A stretch of 64,000 bases of DNA, from contig NC_134882.1 of the NCBI RefSeq assembly GCF_041734735.1, positions 25,075,777 through 25,139,776 of the forward strand, read 5' to 3'. The notes below the pieces were generated by a model. That model saw nothing but the letters and a program-made list of their open reading frames with translations, had not been told where the DNA came from and searched no databases. This document shows, one piece after another, positions 34,780-44,200 of the stretch (positions are counted from its first letter, which is position 1; the number at the start of each line of letters is the position of its first letter). Source of the DNA: Babylonia areolata (taxonomy: Eukaryota; Mollusca; Gastropoda; Neogastropoda; Buccinidae). Made by a program: the position numbers and the translations under genes.

Positions 34780-35841
34780 TTAACCCTTTCGCTGCCAGGA
34801 AAATAAGATTTAAGTGAAATCTATTTGCCAGGGTTTTTTCACAAAAAACGGGTATAAATTTTCAAAAAATTCTGTGCTCTTTGTTATTGGAGAAAGACCC
34901 ATAAAAGTATATATTTTCTGAAAGGTAAATGAATAAAGAATACAAAACACATGCTGTTTTCCCATTTTATATATTTTTAGTGACATGCTGTTGTTTTGAA
35001 ATCAGTGTTTTGTTTTTTGTCACATTTTCAACTTGTTCATTACAAACATTAGTCAGGTATTTGCACAAAAACATCATATTTTCTGGACAAATGGATATCT
35101 GCAAACACAAAATCATACTAGAACAACCACAATATATATATATTTTTTAAGAGATAGATACACAATACATTGTGACTTCTCCAAGTGATAAGATGGATGT
35201 GAGGTCACGCCCCCTCAGTCTCCACCCCCCTCCTCCTCACCCCTCTCACACGGTCACTTGATTCAGTTCTCATCAGACCGCGTTGGCTGCGTGCCAAGAA
35301 TATCGCTCTGCTGCTAATTCGGTCATCTGTCGTCTGCTAACATCTGTACAGCCGGCATCACTCACTGACAGTCGCATCTTGGCCACTCTCTTGATTACTC
35401 CCTTTATTTTCTATCAGATCGTCCTATAAATGTTCATCACTATCTTCTCCTTCGAATTTACGCTTCAATTCTTTCTGAGCATCAGCTAAAGAAAGAAATC
35501 ATGGTTGATTTAGTTCGTCACGATCGCATGTCTTGAACACGGCGTCAGTCCGACATTTTCTTGAGCGAGCGAGGAGAGAAGTCAGGCAAACACTTGGACA
35601 GTGACCCAACCAAAACGTTCAAATAAAGGACTGCTTCATGACGTAGATGGGGTTTCTAGCTATGAATAGAATCTAGAGAGATTCCCCAGGCTAAAGCTAC
35701 CACTATTTTTGCCAAGGAAGTGAATGCAAACCAGGGAAAAGTCAGAATATTTCGATGACGAGTTATCTCGTCATGCAGGCAGCGAAGCATACATGCTTGC
35801 CATGACGAGTTATCTCGTCATGCAGGCAGCCTAGGGGTTAA
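34780..35841 (-). mobile_element. TTAA-flanked piggyBac-like element, decayed
   Basis: TTAA at 34780-34783 and 35838-35841 encloses 1054 bp. The ends are CCCTTTCGCTGCC on the left and CCCCTAGGCTGCC as the complement on the right, an imperfect 13-bp inverted repeat. Near the right end the palindrome ATGACGAGTTATCTCGTCAT occurs twice (about 35756-35775 and 35802-35821). On the minus strand around 35490-35400 a piece reads DAQKELKRKFEGEDSDEH, followed by Ser/Asp-rich sequence in the style of a piggyBac N-terminus. The rest of the transposase is gone. Confidence 0.6.
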
Positions 35842-36086
35842 GGGTACATATGCACTCCACAAACACTCCAGTTTCATATGTCAGAACAGCCAAAGGTAAA
35901 ATTATACTACTGATGTGTCACAACTGAATTTACTGCAGGGAAGAGAAGAGTTGTGAGATCAGATTTGAAGAAGGTAAGGGAGTCAGGATGGAGGTTATCA
36001 AGGAGCTCGTTCCATGTCTTTGGCGATTGAAAAGAAAATGATCCGTGTTTGTAGGTCTTACTTCTGACATGAGGTATCCTGAAAAG

Positions 36087-36476
36087 TCAAGTACAAGGGT
36101 CATTCAATAAATAAGGTGAATTTTTCGGCATAAGGACTTCTAATACAGATAGAAGCTTACTTTTTTTTTTTTTTTTTTCAACGTAGTCTCCCAGCACTGT
36201 CACACACTTTTCCCATCTGTGCACAAGCTTCCGTATTCCCTCAGCGTAAAAATCTTTGGACTGATGTCTCAGCCAGTCGCTCACAACACTTTTGACTTCA
36301 TCGTCACTTTCAAACTTCGTGCCTCTCGTGAACGCTTTCAAGGGACCAAACAGGTGAAAGTCTGAAGGGGCAAGGTCTGGGCTGTAAGGGGGATGAGGGA
36401 GCAGTTCCCAGCCCAGCTCGTTGATGGTCTGCACCGTTCGGGCTGCTGTGTGAGGCCTTGCATCTTTGGCACCCAC
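36087..36476 (-). CDS. Mariner transposase, C-terminal piece
   Basis: The frame begins at the deletion point with DARPHTAARTVQTI, the region of the second catalytic Asp, usually in DNARPH; here Lys precedes an Asp because the deletion joins at that spot. It continues to LPHPPYSPDLAPSDFHLFGPLK, which contains the third Asp of the D,D34D triad (PSD). The C-terminus runs toward the terminal repeat. It is not functional without the deleted segment and is in a different frame from the N-terminal piece. Confidence 0.85.
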   Translation of the reverse strand: MGAKDARPHTAARTVQTINELGWELLPHPPYSPDLAPSDFHLFGPLKAFTRGTKFESDDEVKSVVSDWLRHQSKDFYAEGIRKLVHRWEKCVTVLGDYVEKKKKKSKLLSVLEVLMPKNSPYLLNDPCT

Positions 36477-37010
36477 AGGCAGCTGACCTTCAAGTAGCCA
36501 AGGTCATCATGGACAATTTTGTGTGCTGTCCCAACAGATAAGCTCAAAGTCCTTGCAATGTCATCCACTGTCACCCTTCTGTCAGACTGAATGAGGTCAT
36601 TGACTGATTCGATCACCTCAGGAGACCTCACTTCTGTAGGCCTTCCAGGCCTGTCTTCATCCTCAACACTGCTCCGTCCTTCTTTAAACAATTTAGCCCA
36701 CTTGTAGACATTTTTTTGGCTGAAACATGTGGCACCATACACAGTTGACATTCTCCAATGAATTTCAACTGGTTTGCACCCTTCAGCAACCAAAAACTTG
36801 ATAACTGACCGCTGTTCAATCCTGGAGCATGCTTCTTGGTCGGCCATCTTTGTTAATCGCCAAAACTCTCAAAGTTTTTTTTTAATCTGCAGAACAAATT
36901 AAATCCATGTGAAAGAGAAGTGAAAAAAAGAAAGAAAAAAAGTAAGCTCCTATCTGTATTAGAAGTCCTTATACCGAAAAATTCACCTTATTTATTGAAT
37001 GACCCTTGTA
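36092..37010 (-). mobile_element. Mariner element, internally deleted, with 67-bp inverted repeats
   Basis: TA dinucleotides at 36092-36093 and 37009-37010 flank an element of 915 bp. Terminal inverted repeats 36094-36160 and 36942-37008 are each 67 bp and differ at only a few positions. Both begin CAAGGGTCATTCAATAAATA. Full mariners are about 1.3 kb, so about 0.35 kb of the transposase has been lost. The near-identity of the repeats points to a fairly recent insertion, here into the L2-like LINE. Confidence 0.93.
36338..36847 (-). CDS. Mariner transposase, N-terminal piece
   Basis: Starts MADQEACSRIEQRSVIKFLV and continues through the two helix-turn-helix units of mariner transposases: KNVYKWAKLFKEGRSSVEDE, then GRPTEVRSPEVIESVND and TVDDIARTLSLSVGTAHKIV. 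After LGYLKVSCLWVPK, a signature just before the catalytic domain, it meets the internal deletion and the frame becomes meaningless. DNA-binding parts are intact; the first catalytic Asp is deleted. Confidence 0.85.
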   Translation of the reverse strand: MADQEACSRIEQRSVIKFLVAEGCKPVEIHWRMSTVYGATCFSQKNVYKWAKLFKEGRSSVEDEDRPGRPTEVRSPEVIESVNDLIQSDRRVTVDDIARTLSLSVGTAHKIVHDDLGYLKVSCLWVPKMQGLTQQPERCRPSTSWAGNCSLIPLTAQTLPLQTFTCLVP

Positions 37011-38035
37011 TCAGAGGAAGAATGGAGCTGGCCAGACGGAGTACAGATACAGAGAAGTTCAGAACGATACTTTCGGCCAGATCTGTTGACTGCACAAAAG
37101 GTCGGAGTGAACAGCTTATAGTCTATTCCATCAGAAACGGGCAACCAGTGGAGGGACTGAAGGAGAAGAAAAACATGGTCAAATCTACAAGCTCTGCAAG
37201 CGAGTCTGGCAGCGTTATTCTGAATTTGTTGAAGTCTGTCTAACAAATATCTGGGAAGGCCAGCCAAAAGAATTGCATTAATCCAATTTTGAGAGAACTA
37301 AAGCACATACAAGTGTTTTGGTTGCATCAGTTGAGAGACAGTGATGGATAGAACTGATTCTACGCAGTTCCAGATAGGCAACTTTACAGATATTTGAAAT
37401 GTGCTGTTGGAAGGAAAGAGACTGGTCTAGGATTACACCAAGACTGCGAACAGAAGGAGAAAGTGAAACAGGTGTGCTACTGATCAGAACTGAGTCAGGA
37501 AAGGAAGGATGTTGATGAAACTTTTTTGGACAGGCTCTCATAAATTCAGTCTTATTGTCATTTTGTAGCAGCTTATTGAGAGTCATCCAGTCCTTTAGGT
37601 CACCAATGCACTCCTGTGTTTGAGTCAACAGTGCATCAATTTCAGATGTGGAGGCCGACTGATAAATTTGAGTGTTACCGGCAAAGCTCTCATGCGACAT
37701 CACATAATCACTGATGACATCTGACATAGGAGCCGCATAAGCACGAAAAGAACGGGACCTAGGATACCCTAGAGTATCTACCATTTGCACACACTTTCTG
37801 TGTACAATCTGACGGGTAAGATAAGATCCATGCTAGTGCAGTGTCACAAATACCAAAGGAAGTTTTTAAGTCTGTTCAAGAGGATAGAGTGGTTGATAAT
37901 GTCAAAGGCTGCTGACAAGTCTAAAGAGTGAGAACAGATATCTTATCATCATCAAATCCAGAAAGCATATCACTGACTATTCCAAGAAGGGCCGTTTCGC
38001 AGCTATGACCACATCGATAACTTAAGCTGACTGGT

Positions 38036-39210
38036 GAACCTGCCCAACTGCATTCTCCAACATCTTGAGCAAGGTGTCCTCCCAGAAAGCAAGTACGGTT
38101 TCTGTGCTGAACATGGGACTGCCACATGATTTTACTGTGCGCCAACTCCAGGAAAAAAGCCAGGAGCAACAAAGCCACCTCTTCATGACCTTTGTCAATC
38201 TGACCAAGGCTTTCTATACGGTCAGCAGAGAAGGCATGTGGAAGATCATGGAGAAGTTTGGCTGTCCCAGCAAGTTCATCAAAACCATCCGGCAGTTCCA
38301 CAACAGCATGATGGTTTAAGTTCTGGATGACAGAGACGAGTCAGAGGCCTTCCCAGTGACAACCAGTGTCAAACAAGGCTGCATTCTCTCCATAACTCAG
38401 TATTGTATTCTCTGCCATGTTGACAGATGCCTTCCGTGACTGCAAAGAAGGAATCCTTGTCAGGTACAGGACTGACAGCAGGTTGTTCCAACTTCAGGCG
38501 CCTGCAAGCTGTTACAAAGGTGAAAGATACTGTAGTCAGAGACTTCATGTTTGTTGAGACTGTGAAGGCAATGCAAGCACAGAGCAGAAAATACAGTTTG
38601 AAATGGACTACTACTCACAAGCCTGTGACAACTTCAGTCTCACCATCAGCACCAAAAAGACTGAAGTTATATACCAACCTGCTCCAGGAAAGCCATATAC
38701 AAGGAGTCACGCATCACAGTGAAGGGGCAGAACCTCCAGGCAGTTGACAACTTCACCTACCTGGGCAGCACACTCTCTCGTGCAGTGAACACAGACGCTC
38801 AGGTAAACAACAGGATTGCCAACGCCAGCACCACCTTTTGGAGACTCCGTGAGAACATCTGGGAGCGGGCAGGACTCGGCCCTACCACCAAATGAAAGGT
38901 CTACTGTGCAGTGGTTCTTACCACCCTCCTTTATGCCAGCAAGACCTGGACTGTCTACAGCAGGCACGCCAAACAGCTCAACCACTTCCACCTGAGCTGT
39001 CTCCACAGACTCCTCCACATCAGGTGGCAGGACAGTCCCTGACATGGAAGTCCTGAAACAAGCTGGCCTCTGCAGCATCAACACCATCCTGCTGAAAGCC
39101 CAAGCCAGTTGTCTGGACATATGGTCAGAATGCCAAAAAGCTGACAGCCTAAGCAGCTTCTGTACGGAGAACTGTGTAAGGGCAAGTCAGGCATGCCACC
39201 AAGGCAGGAA
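38036..39210 (+). mobile_element. RTE-like LINE copy D, first part
   Basis: Plus-strand pieces match the reverse transcriptase of copies B and C at lower similarity: RQLQEKSQEQQSHLF, FVNLTKAFYTVSREGMWKIM (block A), KQGCILSITQ, FRRLQAVTKVKDTVVRDF, YLGSTLSRAVNTDAQVNNRI and SRHAKQLNHFHLSCLHRL. It has more substitutions than B or C, so it is older or another subfamily. It has several stops and frame changes. It ends near LLYGELCKGKSG at 39205, where another element interrupts it; its C-terminal remainder resumes at about 40450. Confidence 0.8.
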
Positions 39211-39550
39211 AAAAAAAGAGGAAAATCAGACAACAACAAAAAATGCAGCTGAAATTGGAAAAAAAAAAAGAGGATTTTTTTTTCCTGTGGACTGAACCCA
39301 CAACAGTGTCAAAAATAAAAGACTAATTAATACAGACATGGATTTTCTCAATTAGTGTAACTGTTTACTCCCCCCCCCTCCCCATCTTTAGAACGAGGCT
39401 TAACATGGTACAATCCCCCCCCCCCCACACCCCCAAAAAAAGGGTGGGGAGGGGGAGATCCGGGGGCATGCTCCTCCGGGGAAATTTGACATTTTGAACA
39501 CGAATTAGCCATATATATATAAAATCAGAGTAAGAACACATAACAACAAA

Positions 39551-39673
39551 ACACATGGAATGGGCTTGCAAGGGTTGCTCCAACTGACTTTTTAGTGTCT
39601 ATTGATTAGTATATAGTCTATATAGACACTAAAAAGTCAGTTGGAGCAATCCTTGCAAGCCCATTCCATGTGT
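39551..39673. repeat. Near-perfect 51-bp-arm hairpin
   Basis: Arms 39551-39601 and 39623-39673 are inverted complements with a single mismatch, separated by 21 bases. No coding sense. It could be a foldback inside the insert or a sequencing palindrome. Confidence 0.95.
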
Positions 39674-39799
39674 TAGAATTTACCTGGAAAAATTAGTATT
39701 GTTACTGTAAGGGGCAAACTGGGTGTGAGAAAAGCACACAGAACATTACAAAGAAACGCTGTTAGTATGATAAAAAATGATCATGCATGAATTATAGCC

Positions 39800-40162
39800 T
39801 TACCGGACCACCAATCCACAGGTAAATTTATCCAACAGCAAAATGTCATTCAGCAAAGTTAAGTCATCCAAACAGGTCTGTCCCAGAAACAGGAAAACTT
39901 TTAGTTTTACTCTGGATGTAGTTGTAAAACAGGTGACGAACCCTCGACTGGAATATTTGATTTCGCTGTCGCACACAGTGCAGTACGCATAGCCATCTTT
40001 CTCGGTCTTCCGTATCACCTCGCCAACTCGCTGATCTTCAACAGTTTTGTCCACCCATTCCCATCTCCATTTGTTCTTTGAATCTCGATCAAAAGAAGAT
40101 GTTTTAGCTGTCCGTTCAATGAAAACAGGCCTTGGCATTGACCATTTGTGTGAGTCGTTCAC
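39800..40162 (-). CDS. BED-like zinc-finger exon, paralogue of 19180-19465
   Basis: The frame reads NDSHKWSMPRPVF, then SKNKWRWEWVDKTVEDQRV, GEVIRKTEKDGYAYCTVC and DSEIKYSSRGFVT. It aligns with the exon at 19180-19465 (RSEWLQKVV, RRVGDVIRK, FCEPC, RGFVA), including the C-x2-C pair. After RGFVT the alignment stops, and the His pair seen in the paralogue is not in this frame. A small frame change or decay is likely. The function is unknown. Confidence 0.5.
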   Translation of the reverse strand: MNDSHKWSMPRPVFIERTAKTSSFDRDSKNKWRWEWVDKTVEDQRVGEVIRKTEKDGYAYCTVCDSEIKYSSRGFVTCFTTTSRVKLKVFLFLGQTCLDDLTLLNDILLLDKFTCGLVVR

Positions 40163-40445
40163 TGTAGCCTAGATCTACGTCGCTGTAGCCTAGAGTAAGC
40201 CGGTCAACAAACGAGACTTCCCGCGAAGCGGAGGTGAATTCTGGGATAGGCCTACTATGATAATCATTGATTGGAAACCGGTGCAGAGCCAAAAATGACC
40301 CCCGCCTTCCAGAATTTATTGAAATGTGTCGCTCCGCGGAAATCAAAGTTTCGTGCGGCGGAATCATCTTCACTGGCGGCGGATCGATATTTTGAACGGC
40401 TGATTTGTAATGAACCACGGCGATTTTCCGCCTAACGGCGGAAAA

Positions 40446-40830
40446 GTATCATGCTTGCAAGTGCTCAGTTGGAGGGCAGTTTGAACGCTACAAAGACTGC
40501 CTCAAAGACCTGGGCATCGACATCAGCACATGTGAGATGCTTGCTCTGGACCGTCCAGCTGGGCGCAGCAAGATCACCACAGGAGCCCGAGCAGCTGAAA
40601 CCAGCGTATCACTGAGGCGCAACAAACTGTGCTGTGCGCAAGACCCAAGCAGCATCCACAGCTGCGACAAAATCCGCTCACTTGTGTCCCACATGTGAGT
40701 GAACCTTCAGGGCTGGGATTGGCATCATCAGTCACCTCCGGACCCACAGCCACTGATCTTCCATCCGACTGTTGAAGCCATGGTCATCTTCAAATCTGAA
40801 TGGACTATCATCACTGTTAACTCCCAACTG
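40446..40830 (+). mobile_element. RTE-like LINE copy D, C-terminal remainder
   Basis: Continues the LINE after the insert: GGQFERYKDCLKDLGIDIS, AGRSKITTGARAAETS, a C-terminal finger piece (SCDKIRSLVSHM) and, in another frame, RAGIGIISHLRTHSH then stop. RTE-like proteins of copies B and C end in the same kind of C2H2 finger, FRAQSGLFSHLRTHR. It is decayed. Confidence 0.7.
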
Positions 40831-41043
40831 CCTCCCCCTGTCACATTTGATTTACCCTGCCCACATCAGCAGCTCTTGAACAACACATTAAGAGAACAGT
40901 TCACCAGAGAGAATACTTACAACTGGAGACAGAATGGTGGTGATAGCAAAAAGAAGAGGGAAAGACATGGTGACCTTTGTGGATCACTCTACCTCAAGAA
41001 ACCTGTGAACTGATTTACTGCTCCTGCACACTAGTATTCAGAG

Positions 41044-41056
41044 GAATGAGCAAATG
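41044..41056. repeat. Target-site duplication, 3' side of the I-like LINE
   Basis: GAATGAGCAAATG, identical to 47061-47073. Next to it, (ATGAA)n repeats form the short 3' tail of the LINE, reading TTTCA units on the minus strand. Confidence 0.9.
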
Positions 41057-41226
41057 AAATGAAATGAAATTATGGTGCTTAGAGCCTCGCCGACCACTAA
41101 GGCCATCTGAAGGCTATCGCCGCGTCAATTACTACTACAAGGCTAAAAAAACAACCAATTAAAACGAGTCACCACTTCAAACTTTCCACTCCAAAGTTAA
41201 AAAAAAACTTCCATAGTTTAAAACCT

Positions 41227-44200
41227 TCAAATCTGGTTAAAAAGGTTCACTTCTTTTAAGAAGTCCATCAGCGCCCACGGAGGGACATCACGAAACAAAG
41301 TCTTCAAAGAAACCGCCGTGTAATGTCTGTGTCTAACGTCATGCAGATCCCAACAGTCAAGGAGCACGTGTTTCACGGTGAGAGGCTCGTCACAGGGAAC
41401 GCATCGAGGGGCCTCCTCCCCCTTCAACAAGTAAGAATGAGTAAAAAAAGTGTGCCCCGTACGCAGTCTGCACAGCACAGATTCCTCCTTTCTGTTCTTC
41501 ACCCCCGAAGGGAGGGTCTCTTTTAGGTCCGGACGGATCTGGAAGAGCTTGTTGTCCGTCTGGGTGTTCCACTTCTCTTGCCAAAGATCCTTAACGTAAG
41601 TATTGACCTTCCGCTTCATGTCTGTATAGGGTACCAAGGATCTGGACAATTCTTTCTTTACAGCGTTCCTGGCCAGCAGGTCCGCCCTTTCGTTACCACG
41701 AATGCCAACATGTCCGGGAACCCAGGCCAACACAACCTCGTATCCTTTCTTCGTTGCGAGAGTAAAAGTTTCATAAAATTCCAGCAGTTTGGGATGAGTG
41801 ATATTCCTGCAGGCGATCGCCTCCAGGGCTGACAAGGAGTCGGAAAAGATCATGAATCTCTTCTGTTTGGAAGAGAGAACCATTTTTAACCCCAGGACCA
41901 GTGCGGTCAGTTCCGCGGTGTATACCGAGCTGTCAGACAGGATGTGTTCCGTTGAGGGCCGGTCAGGAAAGGCGGGACAGAACGCAGATGCGGCGACTCC
42001 GTCCTCTGACTTGGAACCGTCAGTGAAGATGCCTTGAAAAGTGGGGAATTTGTGGCACAGTTCCGAAAAGTAGGTTCTGTAGGCCAGAGAACTGGTGGTG
42101 TCCTTACGGTACGAGGCCAGATCGAATCGGACCTCAGGTGTTGTAAAGGTCCACGGGGGGCTGTCAGGGAACTTAGAGAAATCTGAGATGCCACCGACAT
42201 CCAGATCGGCATTTTCCAAGTGCGGCTGAATGCGGAGTCCGAGAGGAGGTATGCAGTTTGGGTTGTCTGTAAATTTCTTATCGAAAGGGTTGTTGAATAC
42301 AGCGTCGTAAGCAGGGTTTGTAGGTTCCGAAAACAATTTCAAATAATAGTTCAGGGTCAGCTTCAGTCTGCGGTTGGAAAGAGGCGGTTCCCCAGCCTCT
42401 GCGTACAGGCTGTGCACAGGGGTGGTGCGGAAAGCACCTAAGCTGAGACGGAGCCCTTGGTGGTGTACAGGGTCCAACAGTTTCAGGTAGGACGGTCTGG
42501 CCGAGCCGTATACAACACTTCCATAATCCAGTTTGGACCGGACCAGGGCTCTGTAGAGGTGCAAGAGAGTCCTCTTATCAGCACCCCAGTTCGTGTGTGC
42601 CACAACTCGGATGATGTTCAGGGCTTTTAGGCAAGATATTTTCAGCTGTTTAATGTGGCTGAGAAAATTCAGCTTCTGATCGAAGACAACCCCTAGAAAT
42701 CTGGCTTCCTTGACCGCCGGGATGGTGGATGTTCCCAGACGAATTTCAGGGTCCTGATAGAATTGGCGAAAATTATGAAAGTGGATGCATTCAGTTTTGG
42801 AGGACGAAAATGTGAAGCCATTCTCCTCTGCCCAACACTGGATTTTGTTGACGCAGAGCTGAAGCCGTCGCTGGATGCTGGCGTACGTGCTGCCGGTTGC
42901 ATATAAGGCAAAATCATCCACGAACAGCGAGCTGTCCGATCCTTTCTGAACGGATTGAACGATGTCATTAATTTTGATGCTGAACAGAGCCGGCGACAGG
43001 ATGCTCCCCTGCGGGACACCCAGCTCCTGCTCGTGAATGTCGGACAGGGTGGTGCCGACTCTCACCTGGAATTGTCTGTCTTGTAAAAAATTGTGGATAA
43101 ACTGAGGCAGGTGTCCTCGGAAACCGAGCTTGTGCAAGTCGGAAAGAATACCAAATTTCCACGTGGTATCGTAAGCTTTCTCCAGGTAAAAAAATATGGC
43201 CACCACATGTTGTTTGTTGACGAAAGCATTTCTTATCGTGGTTTCCAGACGAACCAGATGGTCAACGGTAGAGCGATGCTTGCGGAAACCGCACTGTTCT
43301 TTCGCCAGAAGGCCGTCAGTCTCTAGTTTCCACATCAGTCTACCGTTGACCATCTTCTCCATCAGTTTGCAGATGCAGCTGGTCAGTGCAATTGGGCGGT
43401 AGTTGGAGGGGTTCGAGGGGTCTTTTCCCGGTTTCGGCAGCGGGATTATGAGGGCTTTCCGCCAGGAGGGTGGAAAGAAGCCTGTGACCCAGATGTGGTT
43501 ATAAACTTTAAGCAGGGTGTCCAGACAGGTTTGGGGAAGGTGCTTTAGGAGTTTATAATGGACCTCGTCCATTCCTGGACAGGAATCCGTACAGGTCTGA
43601 AGGGCAGATTTAAGTTCGTTCATTGTGAAAGGAAGGTTGTAATTCTCTGTGTTGTTGGAAAAGAAGTTACATGGTGTTTTTTCTGACAGGTTTTTGGTTT
43701 TAAGAAAGCGAGCAGATTTGTTAGCAGATCTCGAGTTCTGTTCTATTGTGGAGGCAAGCAAATTGGCAACTGCTTTCTTCTCTGTGACCAGAGCGTCTGA
43801 AAGTTTAAGATGGTGGAAGGTCGGGCATGCGTTTTTGCCCTTAATTCTTTTTAAAACCCTCCACACTTTCTTCTTGGGTGTGTTGGAGGTTAAGGAAGAG
43901 CAGAAATCTCTCCATGACTTCCTCTGGCTCTTTTTAAAAACATACCTGGCTTTCGCCCTCAGCTGTTGATGGGTTCGAACGCTATCGGACTCCGGTCTCC
44001 GAAAGACGCGTCGCTGCGCTCTCTTCCGAGACTTGCGGGCCTCCCGACATTCCGCGTTGAACCAGGGCGTTCTAGGGACCTGAGGCTTGGAGGTAGACGA
44101 TGGGACTGCTGCTTTGGCGCAATCTAAAACGATCCGAGTCAGAGCGTCAGCAGGGTCCTTGCTTTTCAATACTGTTTCTTCCTGCAGCTCCGCTCTTATC

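Larger units (their letters stand above)
35935..38035 (-). mobile_element. L2-like LINE fragment, interrupted by mariner
   Basis: Minus-strand reverse transcriptase C-terminal half. It reads CGHSCETALLGIVSDML (about 38015), then SASTSEIDALLTQTQEC, LKDWMTLNKLLQNDNKTEFM, VRSLGVILDQSLSFQQHIS and LSTDATKTLVCALVLSKLD (37640-37280), then LQQIQNNAARLACR and LLQSLHWLPVSDGIDYKL (37230-37130). After the mariner insertion it resumes at 36091 with KTYKHGSFSFQSPKTWNELL. These are hallmark phrases of L2/CR1 LINEs. It is 5'-truncated with several frame breaks. Its head abuts the RTE-like LINE on the opposite strand at about 38036. Confidence 0.85.
39215..40445 (-). mobile_element. Insert splitting RTE-like LINE D; carries a BED-like exon
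   Basis: This 1.2-kb block interrupts LINE copy D exactly between GELCKGK and the GGQFERYKDCLK stretch. It carries a minus-strand exon related to 19180-19465, a G-rich end (39370-39480) and, at its other end, GGCGGAAAA-type repeats (40335-40450). A 51-bp-arm hairpin lies inside it. The similarity in layout to 16571-19652 (zinc-finger exon near one end, G-rich block near the other) suggests one transposon family. The motif GCAAGT at 39180 and 40456 may be a remnant of a target-site duplication, but exact ends are not settled. Confidence 0.5.
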
